Shown in pieces: positions 1 to 7,442 of a stretch of DNA of 37,387 nt. The stretch is taken from positions 1 through 37,387 of IMG/VR virus record IMGVR_UViG_3300021233_000222. One strand, 5' to 3'. This DNA comes from a virus. Under the pieces are notes generated by a model. That model was not told the DNA's origin. It saw only the letters and a program-made list of their open reading frames with translations, and did not search any database. The position numbers were made by a program, and so were the translations under genes. The first letter of the stretch is position 1. Each line of letters begins with the position of its first letter.

Positions 1-120
1 GCCAAAGATGACGCACGGCTCAAATCCCTCTGAACGGGGATCTAACCCCTGAAGGATGTAGCGATCAACAAGGCCGTAAAGGTGCCTCGGCACAGAGGCG
101 TTCATGCAATGATGGTTCAT
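1..120 (-). CDS. Partial phage protein, N-terminal 40 residues; paralogue of the 205-aa protein at 3591-4208
   Basis: An ATG at 118-120 opens a minus-strand frame that stays open to the window edge, so only the first 40 residues are present. They match the start of the 205-residue protein at 3591-4208 closely: both begin MNHHC.NASVPRHLYG and both contain GFEPCVIFG. The nucleotide sequence is also clearly similar. The ATG overlaps the stop of the upstream gene as ATGA, which fixes the start. The function is unknown; it is a second, diverged copy of a phage hypothetical protein. It does not continue sensibly into the right end of the window, because a stop would appear after seven codons. The window is therefore not a complete closed circle. 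Confidence 0.75.
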   Translation of the reverse strand, partial: MNHHCMNASVPRHLYGLVDRYILQGLDPRSEGFEPCVIFG

Positions 121-458
121 CTTAGGGGTTTGTTTAGGGGCTCACGGAGCTTGCTCTTCCAGTAGCCCCGGTGGATCGGGCATCCGGTGTAGGCAAGTCC
201 TTCTGCTATTTCCTTGAGCTTATCGACCCGGGCCTCAGCTTTCTGAAGTTTCAGCGTAGTCTCAACATCGTCGTTGTAATACTTGCTCGCGACCTTATCG
301 GCCTTTCGGAGTAAGTCTTCCAGCATCCGAACATGATCCTCCCAGACGGGACAGGTTCGCAGTTCCGCGATGCGGGTTTCAATGTCCATGCTGATGTCGT
401 AATCATTATTAGATTCGGCAACTGGATAATTATTGGATTCGTTTGAGTTATTTGTCAT
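117..458 (-). CDS. Hypothetical coiled-coil protein, about 113 aa
   Basis: I do not recognise this protein. It has an Asn/Ser-rich start (MTNNSNESNN), then a charged helical region (about residues 25-85) with heptad-like spacing that probably forms a coiled coil, and ends with CPIHRGYWK and a basic tail. I chose the ATG at 456-458. A TTG at 471-473 would add five residues and cannot be excluded; neither start has a clear ribosome binding site. The start region lies in an 18-bp direct repeat shared with the 3' end of the upstream gene. The stop overlaps the next gene's start as ATGA. Confidence 0.6.
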   Translation of the reverse strand: MTNNSNESNNYPVAESNNDYDISMDIETRIAELRTCPVWEDHVRMLEDLLRKADKVASKYYNDDVETTLKLQKAEARVDKLKEIAEGLAYTGCPIHRGYWKSKLREPLNKPLR

Positions 459-483
459 CTTCTTGAGGTTCAATGGGTTTTGT

Positions 484-873
484 TTAGTTATTTGTCATCT
501 TCTCACGATATCTTTCGCCTAGTTTATGAGCCGTAAAAGCGGTCAGCCTCGGATTATGGAAAGGAGTCATCTCTATTTCGGTGATTGCTTGGGAGAGAAG
601 ATCCTTCAGCCTCTCGACCTCGGCCTTTAGCTCAGTATCTTGTCTCGTGGCAAAGTCAACAAGGGCCATATAGCTTATTTTCTGTCGCTTCAGCTTCTCG
701 ACCTCGCCCTCTAGCTTCTGGGACTTCTCGCGTTCAAAGCAAAGGTCGGATCGCAAGGCTCCATTTGGAACCGCGCCGCAAGTGTAAATCTGCCATTGAG
801 GTTCTGCATGGGCGTTCTTGATTCCGGCCCCGCAATGGGGGCAGGCATCCGTTCGTGGGGTGTCGGTGTTCAT
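484..873 (-). CDS. Small zinc-ribbon and coiled-coil phage protein (129 aa)
   Basis: The N-terminus carries CPHCG followed by a second Cys pair (YTCG, DLCFERE), a pattern suited to binding one zinc ion. From about residue 48 onward the sequence is heptad-rich (EVEKLKRQ, AEVERLKDLL), typical of a coiled coil. The whole protein resembles its upstream neighbour at 870-1241: N-terminal TDTP, DAC.HCGA, then LCYERE or LCFERE and AEVERLK. The two are therefore tandem paralogues. The function is unknown; such short proteins are common in phage early operons. The ATG overlaps the upstream stop by four bases. Confidence 0.65.
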   Translation of the reverse strand: MNTDTPRTDACPHCGAGIKNAHAEPQWQIYTCGAVPNGALRSDLCFEREKSQKLEGEVEKLKRQKISYMALVDFATRQDTELKAEVERLKDLLSQAITEIEMTPFHNPRLTAFTAHKLGERYREKMTNN

Positions 874-1241
874 TTCGGGTCTAATGTGTTGGCGTGGAAA
901 TCGAATCCGTTTTTACGCATGAATGTTGCATGATCTTTTAGGATCGCCCGAAGCCTCTCGACCTCGGCCTCGGCTTTCTCTGTTCTTTCCCTATACTTCT
1001 TGTTCAAAGCATCTCGTATTTCTGCGAGTTCGATTGTTGTGAGCTTAAAGTTTTCCTTCAGCCTCTCGACCTCGGCCTCTAGTTTCTGACGGGACTCGCG
1101 TTCGTAGCAAAGTGCAGTCCGTGAATCTTTATCCGATCCGCACTTGAAGTTTTTATATCTCGTGTCAATAAGCATTCCTTTTTGTCGTTCAGCCCCGCAA
1201 TGGAGGCAGGCATCTAGCGGGGTGTCGGTTGGTGTGGTCAT
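870..1241 (-). CDS. Small zinc-ribbon and coiled-coil phage protein, paralogue of its downstream neighbour
   Basis: It contains DACLHCGAERQKG, then FKCG and ALCYERE, giving four well-spaced Cys residues, followed by repeated AEVERLK heptads that predict a coiled coil. The frame is open up to an ATG at 1331, but the alignment with the 129-residue neighbour starts at MTTPTDTPLDAC. I therefore place the start at 1239-1241, leaving about 70 bases after the upstream stop. The longer form (153 aa) remains possible. The function is not known. Confidence 0.6.
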   Translation of the reverse strand: MTTPTDTPLDACLHCGAERQKGMLIDTRYKNFKCGSDKDSRTALCYERESRQKLEAEVERLKENFKLTTIELAEIRDALNKKYRERTEKAEAEVERLRAILKDHATFMRKNGFDFHANTLDPK

Positions 1242-1312
1242 TTCTGGTTTGTTGGTTCGCTTTCTCTTGTCGTGTATGCGTGGTCGGTGTCCGCAGTCGT
1301 GGTAGATGTCGC

Positions 1313-1711
1313 TCACTCCCCGTCCTCCCATTTGCCAAGTGTGCGGAGGAAAGCCTCAGCTCTATGCGCGGCGGTTGCTTTGTACGGTGAGTGTTTCCCT
1401 GTGCACAGAAACTCTAGCTTCATAAGGTAGCGGTTGGAGTCGTGCGTGAAGTTGCCCAGCGTCCCCTCGGCCTCGTGCATGGCGTTCAGGTCGCCGTGGT
1501 AGTTTGGCGGCGGATAGAAATCCTGGATGACCTCACTTCCAAAGCGGGAGTCGGATTCCGAAAGATTCCTAACAGCCTTTTGCATTTCCCACTTATCGTC
1601 TCCGAACATCCATGATGTTTTACCTCCGTCTTTTGAACACATCCATCCTCGATGAATTGGCTTCCACCCTACGGCTTCAGCGATGGCGCGGTTGATTTGT
1701 TGCTGGGTCAT
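1313..1711 (-). CDS. Phage ABA-sandwich domain protein (132 aa)
   Basis: The sequence fits the phage ABA-sandwich family: an N-terminal INRAIAEAVGW motif, a central PPNYHGDLNAMHEAEG segment, and the C-terminal ATAAHRAEAFLRTLGKW signature. The middle carries WMCSKDGGKTSWMFGDD. Members are small phage proteins of unknown biochemical role, usually in early or accessory operons. It starts with an ATG 70 bases after the terminase stop; the gap contains a purine-rich 7-mer array in the mRNA. Confidence 0.8.
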   Translation of the reverse strand: MTQQQINRAIAEAVGWKPIHRGWMCSKDGGKTSWMFGDDKWEMQKAVRNLSESDSRFGSEVIQDFYPPPNYHGDLNAMHEAEGTLGNFTHDSNRYLMKLEFLCTGKHSPYKATAAHRAEAFLRTLGKWEDGE

Positions 1712-1753
1712 ATATTCAGTTTTGGCGTTTTTCTTATTTAGTAGGTTTCGTTA

Positions 1754-1778
1754 TTTTAGCTTTTATCTTTTAGCTTTT
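1754..1778 (-). repeat. Heptamer array after the terminase stop
   Basis: On the plus strand the units are TTTTAGC, TTTTATC, TTTTAGC and a partial fourth. In the mRNA sense this is the purine-rich form (GCTAAAA). It begins four bases after the large terminase stop codon. Confidence 0.7.
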
Positions 1779-1781
1779 CCG

Positions 1782-3398
1782 TCAGTACGACCCTCCGGAT
1801 CGTACTGATAAAATCTCTCCCTCGACGTTGGTGACGCCGCTCAGGCAGAAGTAGCGCAGGACGTCGATCGGGTCTTTGAGCGCTCCGGTCTTGCCGTCCG
1901 CTCCGGTCCATTCCTTGAGCGCATGGATGGTGTTCTTGCAATCCTCCGCCACATAGAGCCTCGGCTGGTTCATGGCATCGACCGGCTTTCCCGTGTCGTA
2001 GTGAAGCCAGTCGTTGATCAGATCAATCCCCTCGTCGATATTGGTGCCGGGGGTGGCAACAAAGTTCAGGCCGATCTCGGCACATTCCTCGATCAGGGTC
2101 GTTGCGCTCTCCTTGGCGACCGTCGCGGCATTGCCATAGCGGCTGTCCATCCAGCGCTCAAAGACTTGCTCTCCTTTCTCCAGGCGCTCGATCTCCTCCT
2201 TGTAGCGCTCCAGCCCGAAGCCAAAGCTCTTCTGCGCGGGACCCGGCCTGCCATCGGCTTTCTTCCCATCGGGCTCGGCCCATGGACCCGCATATCCCAC
2301 GCCGTCGATGTAGTCGCTCCCAGGCCACTCCCGATAGACGAAGGCCCTGCCGGTCTCATCGAGCAGGAGCCAGATCATGAACCAGTTCCTCCCCGAGCAG
2401 GGATCGACAAACTGATACCGTGTCCCCTTCTCCGGGATGCGGGAGGATGGGATGACATGCACCTTGTCGTTGAAGAGCGGGAATCTCCCGGCAATCGCCT
2501 TGGTCGGGACTCCGTAGGCACGGCAAAGAATCTCAGGGCGTGATGCCTTCTCCAGCTCCTCCCTCATGCGGGTCCATCCTGCCCAGGGATTGTTCTTGGT
2601 ATGGAAGTAGAGCACGCTCGCCTTGCGCCGGACGCACCGCTGGATCACCGGCACCTTCTCATGGGAGACGATGAGGCGCTCTCCCTCCACCTCGCCATAG
2701 ATCGGAAGCAGCTCGGCATCGGTATCGTCCACCGTCTCGGCTCCGGTGAGGTAGTCTTTGACCGTGGCGCTGTATCCCTCGACCGGAGTGAAGGAGACGA
2801 GCAGCTTGCCGTTCCGATCCAGCAGGCGGTAGCGCATGGTCGTGAGCCAATCGAGCGGCACCAGCTCGTCGCACCAGATGATGTCCAGCTCGCCGCCCTC
2901 AATGGTGGAGACATCCTGGGCGTAGTTGCGGAACCAGCACTGAGAGCCATTCGGGAGGACAAAGGCATTCTCCGAGAAACCGTTCTTCTGCGAGTAAGAG
3001 ATATTGGTCACTTGGTTCTTCTTCGCGGTCTTCCACTCCAGCGGCATCATGTTCCAGATGTAGGGCTGCTGCATCTCGACGGAGTTGGGGGCCGTCGTCT
3101 GAAAGCACCAGGCTCGTGCTCTCGGCTTCTCCACCAAGGCACGCATCACCTCGCGTGCTGCCCAGGAGGATTTCCCCGAGCGGTTGCCCCCCATGACGAG
3201 GACTTCACGATCCCGCTCCAGGATCTCGCTGGCACGCTTCCAATGATCCGGAACGTAGCCGTGACGGAAGGGGTCCTCGCGCTCCTTGCGGATCAGCTCC
3301 TCGCGGAGCTGTGCCGCTGCCAGCCACTTGTCGGGAGGCAGCGTGGCCGGGGGGATCGGTAGCGCCGGATGAGGCGTGGGTGTCCAGGATTTAGACAT
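1782..3398 (-). CDS. terL: Terminase large subunit (DNA packaging ATPase and nuclease)
   Basis: This is the packaging motor that cuts and translocates DNA into the procapsid. The ATPase half shows a Walker A variant GGNRSGKS (residues 70-77), Walker B LDIIWCDE (171-178) and the coupling motif SFTP (202-205). The C-terminal half fits the RNase H-like nuclease: a first acidic strand at QFVDP (about 328-332) and later acidic positions including RWMDSRYG and INDWLHYD. The 538-residue length is usual. The start is an ATG preceded by a pyrimidine-rich heptamer array and no Shine-Dalgarno. A conserved 53-residue phage gene lies just upstream. No small terminase was identified with confidence. Confidence 0.93.
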   Translation of the reverse strand: MSKSWTPTPHPALPIPPATLPPDKWLAAAQLREELIRKEREDPFRHGYVPDHWKRASEILERDREVLVMGGNRSGKSSWAAREVMRALVEKPRARAWCFQTTAPNSVEMQQPYIWNMMPLEWKTAKKNQVTNISYSQKNGFSENAFVLPNGSQCWFRNYAQDVSTIEGGELDIIWCDELVPLDWLTTMRYRLLDRNGKLLVSFTPVEGYSATVKDYLTGAETVDDTDAELLPIYGEVEGERLIVSHEKVPVIQRCVRRKASVLYFHTKNNPWAGWTRMREELEKASRPEILCRAYGVPTKAIAGRFPLFNDKVHVIPSSRIPEKGTRYQFVDPCSGRNWFMIWLLLDETGRAFVYREWPGSDYIDGVGYAGPWAEPDGKKADGRPGPAQKSFGFGLERYKEEIERLEKGEQVFERWMDSRYGNAATVAKESATTLIEECAEIGLNFVATPGTNIDEGIDLINDWLHYDTGKPVDAMNQPRLYVAEDCKNTIHALKEWTGADGKTGALKDPIDVLRYFCLSGVTNVEGEILSVRSGGSY

Positions 3399-3402
3399 GC
3401 TG

Positions 3403-3430
3403 AGTCGAGGGTCGAGAGTCGAAGGTCGAA
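3403..3430 (+). repeat. GTCGA-type heptamer array before the terminase start
   Basis: Four tandem 7-mers read AGTCGAG, GGTCGAG, AGTCGAA and GGTCGAA on the plus strand. In the mRNA this is the pyrimidine-rich form, ending four bases upstream of the terminase ATG. A second array of the same type is at 30912-30939. Confidence 0.85.
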
Positions 3431-3432
3431 AG

Positions 3433-3594
3433 CTAGGGATGCGGCGGGACGGTGCGCTTGCCGATGGCTTTGGGGGGCGCTGGATTTCCTTTAGCCTTTA
3501 GCCTTTCGCCTTTAGCCTTTCCAAAAATCCGGTCGTAGTTCTCCCTGAACTTCGGACCGAGATTCCTCGGGGAGTCTCCTTTGCCTGCGCTCAT
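3433..3594 (-). CDS. Conserved small phage protein upstream of terminase (53 aa), with a heptamer repeat inside
   Basis: This short gene has an ATG at 3592-3594 that overlaps the upstream stop as ATGA, and a TAG at 3433-3435. The N-terminus MSAGKGDSPRNLG and FRENYDRIFGK is the pattern of a widespread small phage protein often found near the terminase; its role is unknown. Residues 26-37 (KAKGERLKAKG) are encoded by five tandem 7-mers (3488-3522), followed by a Pro/basic tail ending VPPHP. I infer that the repeat was inserted or expanded in a tolerant linker of a real gene. Confidence 0.75.
   Translation of the reverse strand: MSAGKGDSPRNLGPKFRENYDRIFGKAKGERLKAKGNPAPPKAIGKRTVPPHP
3488..3522 (-). 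repeat. CCTTTAG heptamer array inside a coding region
   Basis: Five tandem units on the plus strand: CCTTTAG twice, CCTTTCG, CCTTTAG and CCTTTCC. The mRNA form is purine-rich (CTAAAGG) and is translated as part of the 53-residue protein. Confidence 0.85.
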
Positions 3595-4208
3595 GCATCC
3601 TCCTTGGTGAAAGCTGTCTCCTGGGCATTGCGGCCTGCCTCGGCGTGCCAGGTCGTCGTGGCCATGACGCGGTAATCGAGCGGGTGGCCTGGCTTCACAA
3701 AGCTATCATCCCTCCAGACGATCCGGTTATTGGGCTGCGCCGCGATCTGACCGCTCCCATCCTCCAGAAGCAGGAGGTGGTAGCATTTATGCTCGGGGGG
3801 ATATTGGCTGTAGCCGTTATCCGTATGATCGAGTGTGAACCAGTAGCTTGCCGGGACCAACGATCCATCCCGCTTGCGGTAATGGCACCCCATTTCCCTG
3901 AGATACTCGTAATGCGTTACTGAGAAATCCCACCCATGGGCATCCCACATCTGAAGATCCGTTAGCTCGTGCTGTAGCTTTGCTGTGGGGATCTCATGCC
4001 GGAGCATCTGAAGCGGGATGCGCGCCCACTGCGCTCCGCTCTCGCAGAGGATGGAGAAGTGAAGCGCCCTTGATGGGATCGAGGTGACGCCAAAGATGAC
4101 GCACGGCTCGAATCCTGACTTGCTCCCATCCATTCCGTGCAGGATACAGCGGGAGACGTAGCCGTAGAGGTGGCGCGGCACGGAAGCATTAAGGCAATGG
4201 TGGTTCAC
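3591..4208 (-). CDS. Phage hypothetical protein (205 aa), full-length member of a duplicated pair
   Basis: I cannot assign a function. The protein is rich in aromatic residues, His and Cys and looks globular. Features include MNHHCLNASVPRHLYG at the start, a central ASYWFTLDHTDNGYSQYPPE, then CYHLLLLEDGSGQIAAQPNNRI and VWRDDSF. There is no signal peptide or membrane segment. The N-terminal 40 residues are repeated in the partial gene at the left edge, so the phage carries two diverged copies several kb apart in the same operon. Start and stop overlap both neighbours as ATGA. Confidence 0.75.
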   Translation of the reverse strand: MNHHCLNASVPRHLYGYVSRCILHGMDGSKSGFEPCVIFGVTSIPSRALHFSILCESGAQWARIPLQMLRHEIPTAKLQHELTDLQMWDAHGWDFSVTHYEYLREMGCHYRKRDGSLVPASYWFTLDHTDNGYSQYPPEHKCYHLLLLEDGSGQIAAQPNNRIVWRDDSFVKPGHPLDYRVMATTTWHAEAGRNAQETAFTKEDA

Positions 4209-4525
4209 GCTTCACCTCCCTGTATGGCATCGCGCATGTCAGTGACGCCGTGCTTGTAGCCGAGCATGAAGGCGTGCTCGAAACGCTCCATGGCGTCGAT
4301 CACTCCGTCATTGCGAGGCCCGAGCCAGCGGATACCCTCGGTGCGCCACACCCGCTTCCAGAGCGGGTCCGGATGGGAGCTGGTAGATGGAAGCTCGGAG
4401 CTGGGAAGGGGTGAGAAATCCATCGGCATGGTGGAGCGATCACTGAGAATGGCCTCTCTGCGACGCCGATCCTCGGCGGCTTGGCGACGAATCAGCGCCT
4501 TCTCCTCGGTGGTAAATGCGCTCAT
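4205..4525 (-). CDS. Hypothetical phage protein (106 aa) with an internal heptamer-encoded linker
   Basis: The N-terminal third is helical and highly charged (EEKALIRRQAAEDRRRR). The C-terminal half (WKRVWRTEGIRWLGPRNDG to the end) looks folded, with an AFMLGYKHGVTDMRDA helix. Between them is a Ser/Pro-rich linker, PLPSSELPSTSSHP, encoded by five 7-mers at 4371-4405. I do not recognise the family. Both ends overlap neighbours by four bases, which supports a real gene. Confidence 0.65.
   Translation of the reverse strand: MSAFTTEEKALIRRQAAEDRRRREAILSDRSTMPMDFSPLPSSELPSTSSHPDPLWKRVWRTEGIRWLGPRNDGVIDAMERFEHAFMLGYKHGVTDMRDAIQGGEA
4371..4405 (+). repeat. AGCTGG-type heptamer array inside a coding region
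   Basis: Five 7-mers on the plus strand: GGATGGG, AGCTGGT, AGATGGA, AGCTCGG and AGCTGGG. The same subfamily occurs at 21627-21661 in another gene. Here it encodes the Ser/Pro linker of the 106-residue protein. Confidence 0.75.
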
Positions 4526-5103
4526 AGGATTCCGTACATCGACATCCCAAGCGCACTTATGTCCTTTTCGGTGAATTGTTCTTTCACCAAATCTCCCACG
4601 GGGACGGATGGCCGGTCCTTTTCAGTCGTCTCCGCACCCTGGAGCCCCTCGGTCACTGACCTGGCGGGGTGACTGCCCGTGGTAAATTCTGCGATGAGTC
4701 CCTGGTCGATGGCCTGCACGGCCATGTCGAGACAGTTCAGGTATCCGGCCGCATCGACGCGGTTATCCCTCTTGGACTGGAAGTTCTCGCGCACCAGCTT
4801 GAGCACGACCATGAAGGTGATTGCCTGCCGGGCCGTGATCCGGTGTCCGGTCATGGCATTAAAGGCATCGGCCACCTTGCCAAACTCGATTCCAGGATGC
4901 CCATAAGACTCGTTCCTGTCGCGGGTGGTGAGGTGCTCTGCCTCGGCAAGGATGGAGTTGCTGTCACGGCCGGAGAGGCGGCCCTCCAACTCTGCGATGC
5001 GTGCCTTGAGCGAGGCGATATAAGCCTGATGCGCGGGGAGAAATATGGAATTCACCTTCCCACTTTTCACTTTTTCACTTTTCACTGTTTTAACTTTCTT
5101 CAT
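4522..5103 (-). CDS. DUF6378/MazG-like phage protein (193 aa)
   Basis: Residues 55-130 match the DUF6378 pattern: RDRNESYGHP (61-70), FMVVLKLVRE (97-106) and KRDNRVDAAGYLNCLDMA (111-128). The order YGHP, then LKLxRE, then DNxxDxAGY resembles all-alpha MazG-type nucleotide pyrophosphohydrolase folds, but the activity is unproven. The first 18 residues are a Lys/Val/Ser repeat (KVKSEKVKSGKVNS) encoded by a heptamer array rather than conserved sequence. The C-terminal 50 residues are not recognised. It lies directly upstream of the 106-residue gene and downstream of the helicase, fitting a nucleotide or replication role. Confidence 0.65.
   Translation of the reverse strand: MKKVKTVKSEKVKSGKVNSIFLPAHQAYIASLKARIAELEGRLSGRDSNSILAEAEHLTTRDRNESYGHPGIEFGKVADAFNAMTGHRITARQAITFMVVLKLVRENFQSKRDNRVDAAGYLNCLDMAVQAIDQGLIAEFTTGSHPARSVTEGLQGAETTEKDRPSVPVGDLVKEQFTEKDISALGMSMYGIL
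5051..5086 (-). repeat. AGTGAAA heptamer array at the 5' end of a coding region
   Basis: Plus-strand units are TTCACCT, TCCCACT, TTTCACT, TTTTCACT (8 bp) and TTTCACT. They encode the Lys-rich N-terminus of the DUF6378 protein. The sequence type resembles the repeats near the portal gene. Confidence 0.65.
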
Positions 5104-5105
5104 CG

Positions 5106-6479
5106 CTAGTATTTCTGACGTTTTTCTTTGTTGTTGGTGTAGAGGGTTTCCGTCGTGTTGTTGAACCGGGTGTATTCGGCCTCAAATTTGAGGTTCACCG
5201 TACCGACCGGGCCGTTGCGCTGCTTGGCGACGATCAGCTCGACGCTGCCGTCATCCAGGCTATTCCCATCGCTGTCCTTCATCCCCTTCTTGGGACGATG
5301 CAGCATCACCACGATGTCAGCATCCTGCTCGATCTGGCCGCTCTCACGGAGGTCGGCCAGCTTGGGGGCGCTTCTTTCCTCGGCATTGCGGCCAAGCTGG
5401 GTGGCCGCGATGACCGGCACTCCGAGTTCCTTGGCCGTGGCCTTGAGCGCCATGCTGATCTCGGCCACCTCGTAGGCGCGGTTCTCCTGGGCTCGCTTGC
5501 TCGTGCTCCTCATAAGCTGGAGGTAGTCCACGACGATGCACTTGACCCCATGCTTGACGACGGCTCGCCGCGCACGGCCGCGAAAGTCGAAGATATTCAG
5601 GCTCGGGGTCTCGTCGATATGCAGCGGGAGCTGGCTGATGCTCGATGCGGCCACCGGCATGCGCTGCATGTCGGTACGGTTCATAAATCCGTCCCTCACT
5701 CGCTTGAGATCGAGGGGCATCTCGGAGCAGATCATCCGGCTGGCGAGATCAACTCCCGTCATTTCTAACGAGAATATGGCCACGGGAATGCCATTCTGCG
5801 CCATCGAGGTAGCCCACTGGACGGATAGCGCACTCTTTCCCATGCCGGGACGACCAGCCACCACGACCATCTGGCCGGGACGCAGGCCCCCCGTCATGCG
5901 GTCGAAATCCGTGGTCATCGTTGCAAGGCCGACGCATTTCCCCCTGTTTTTGTAGGTGCTCTCGATTCCCTCGATGGCCTCCATGACGTAGCTCTGGATG
6001 GGCCTGAGCGATGTCTCGGCCTTGGTGCCTCCCCTGAGCTGGAGCCATCGGGCCTCCACCTCATTAAGCAGGACATGGGGCTCGCTCACGCTCTCCACCG
6101 CCACCCTGGCCGTCTCATTGGCAGCACGCAGGATGGAGCGCCGCATGGCTTTATCCCGGAGGATGTCGGCATAGGCCATGACGTTGCCAGCGGTAGGCAG
6201 GAAGATCGCCACCTCTGTCAGGTAGGCGGGATTCTCCTTGATGACGGCCTGATCCCGCAGCGCATCGGAGAGGCTAATCAGGTCGATGGGCTTGCGGTCC
6301 ATGAAGCGCTGCTTGAGGCACTCCCAGATCACCATGTGCGTGGGATCAAAGAAGTGATCCCCGGTGATGTCCCCAAGCTCCTCCATGCACTCGGGCTGGA
6401 GCATGACGGAGCAGAGGACGCCGCGCTCGGCATCTCCATTCCACGGGACGCCTCCCTTGGGTGTTGGCTCGTTTAGCAT
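5106..6479 (-). CDS. dnaB: Replicative DNA helicase, DnaB family
   Basis: This is a hexameric 5'-3' helicase for phage DNA replication. The N-terminal helical domain (about residues 12-120) contains the usual AERGVL, FFDPTH and FLPTAGNV segments. The RecA-like domain has Walker A GRPGMGKS (209-216), Walker B CIVVDYLQLM (314-323), the ATQL/DLRESGQIEQDAD motif (359-388) and a C-terminal KQRNGP motif whose R421 fits the arginine finger. The length of 457 residues is normal. No helicase loader or primase was found in the window, so the phage may use host factors or the upstream DUF1376 protein. Confidence 0.95.
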   Translation of the reverse strand: MLNEPTPKGGVPWNGDAERGVLCSVMLQPECMEELGDITGDHFFDPTHMVIWECLKQRFMDRKPIDLISLSDALRDQAVIKENPAYLTEVAIFLPTAGNVMAYADILRDKAMRRSILRAANETARVAVESVSEPHVLLNEVEARWLQLRGGTKAETSLRPIQSYVMEAIEGIESTYKNRGKCVGLATMTTDFDRMTGGLRPGQMVVVAGRPGMGKSALSVQWATSMAQNGIPVAIFSLEMTGVDLASRMICSEMPLDLKRVRDGFMNRTDMQRMPVAASSISQLPLHIDETPSLNIFDFRGRARRAVVKHGVKCIVVDYLQLMRSTSKRAQENRAYEVAEISMALKATAKELGVPVIAATQLGRNAEERSAPKLADLRESGQIEQDADIVVMLHRPKKGMKDSDGNSLDDGSVELIVAKQRNGPVGTVNLKFEAEYTRFNNTTETLYTNNKEKRQKY

Positions 6480-6967
6480 GACTTTGCCTCCGATAGCTTC
6501 AGCATTGTGTCGGCAACTGAATCAAGGAACCCGGATGACTTTAGCGCCTGCAACCGCTCGCAGAGATCAACAAATTCCTTGAGCCTGGACACTTCATCCT
6601 TGTGGTCGTGAGCAAGGAAGAACTTCCGCAGGTCAGTCAAGGGCTGGATGATTTGAGATACCTCCGTTGCAACAGCCATCCTTACAGCTCGGATATCGGT
6701 GATGTATTGGCTCGCTGTCTTCTTGAAGTTCTCAATATCACCACCCATCCCCGATAGCAGGGTATTTACTATCTCGCGGGCGTCTTGGGCCTCTTTAACC
6801 GTGGGCTTTGATTGCTTGGGAAGTTTGTCCGCCTCATTGCAGAGTAGTTCCATTAAATCATCCCTGCTTATCTCTATGCCTCCATCGGAGGCAACGCGGC
6901 AACGGATTCCGTTTGATGTAAATGATCCCGACGATGGCCGGGACGCTAGTGTGCTTTTATCAATCAT
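6473..6967 (-). CDS. Hypothetical protein, mostly helical (164 aa)
   Basis: I do not recognise this protein. After a short basic N-terminus with GIRCRVASDGG there is a long alpha-helical region (about residues 35-160) with mixed charge and regular hydrophobics, ending in LSEAKSC. It overlaps the DnaB start by seven bases and the upstream gene by four, so it is tightly coupled to helicase expression. A role in replication is plausible from position only. Confidence 0.6.
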   Translation of the reverse strand: MIDKSTLASRPSSGSFTSNGIRCRVASDGGIEISRDDLMELLCNEADKLPKQSKPTVKEAQDAREIVNTLLSGMGGDIENFKKTASQYITDIRAVRMAVATEVSQIIQPLTDLRKFFLAHDHKDEVSRLKEFVDLCERLQALKSSGFLDSVADTMLKLSEAKSC

Positions 6968-7164
6968 ATTTTTGTTACTTTGAATGGCCCCACTCGAACC
7001 ATAAGGGTGTTGAATTTTTCAATAAGTTCAGATGCCATAATTTCCGCTTCTTCATCGGGCTGCCCCAAATCATTAAGTGTTTCCACCAATAAATCACGGT
7101 AATCGGCGCAAAACGCAGCGATGGCGTCGCACTCCTGAAAATCTAAAGTTATTTTCTTTAGCAC
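6964..7164 (-). CDS. Small acidic hypothetical protein (66 aa)
   Basis: A GTG-start frame (7162-7164) encodes a small protein with DFQECDAIAAFCADYRDLL and a following acidic helix. There is no known motif. Overlaps with both neighbours (7 and 4 bases) fit operon packing. The start is uncertain because there is no internal Met before the conserved-looking part. Confidence 0.5.
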   Translation of the reverse strand: MLKKITLDFQECDAIAAFCADYRDLLVETLNDLGQPDEEAEIMASELIEKFNTLMVRVGPFKVTKI

Positions 7165-7442
7165 AGGATTGTCTGCTTGATGGTGACTTCGGCTTTGACG
7201 ATGCGCTTGGCCTGGAGCACCGCAAATCCCCGTGCGTGCGTCGGATGCTTGGCCGCCAGCCTCTCGGCCTCGGCACAGGCTTCCTCATAGGTGGCATGCT
7301 CACGGGTGGGGTGTGCGTCGATCTTGGTCACGCCAGCGCTGCCAAGCCGGATCACCATCCAGAAAAGGGAGCGATAGTCTCGCTTGGTCTCCAAGCTAGC
7401 AGTTGATGCAGGGTCGTAGGTGTTAATGTCGTTGGGTGTCAT
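7158..7442 (-). CDS. Hypothetical phage protein (94 aa)
   Basis: The middle contains RDYRSLFWMVIRLGSAGVTKID and a following helix, YEEACAEAERLAAKHP. It looks like a small alpha/beta protein. I know no function for it. The start ATG is preceded by an A/C-rich leader (ACCAACCCATACCC) without Shine-Dalgarno, a leader style shared by other genes here. It overlaps the small membrane protein upstream by 20 bases. Confidence 0.55.
   Translation of the reverse strand: MTPNDINTYDPASTASLETKRDYRSLFWMVIRLGSAGVTKIDAHPTREHATYEEACAEAERLAAKHPTHARGFAVLQAKRIVKAEVTIKQTILC

Noticed and set aside
1923-3362. Long plus-strand frames opposite the terminase (206 and 253 codons)
   Set aside because: They mirror the terminase reading frame; the minus strand has all expected terminase motifs.
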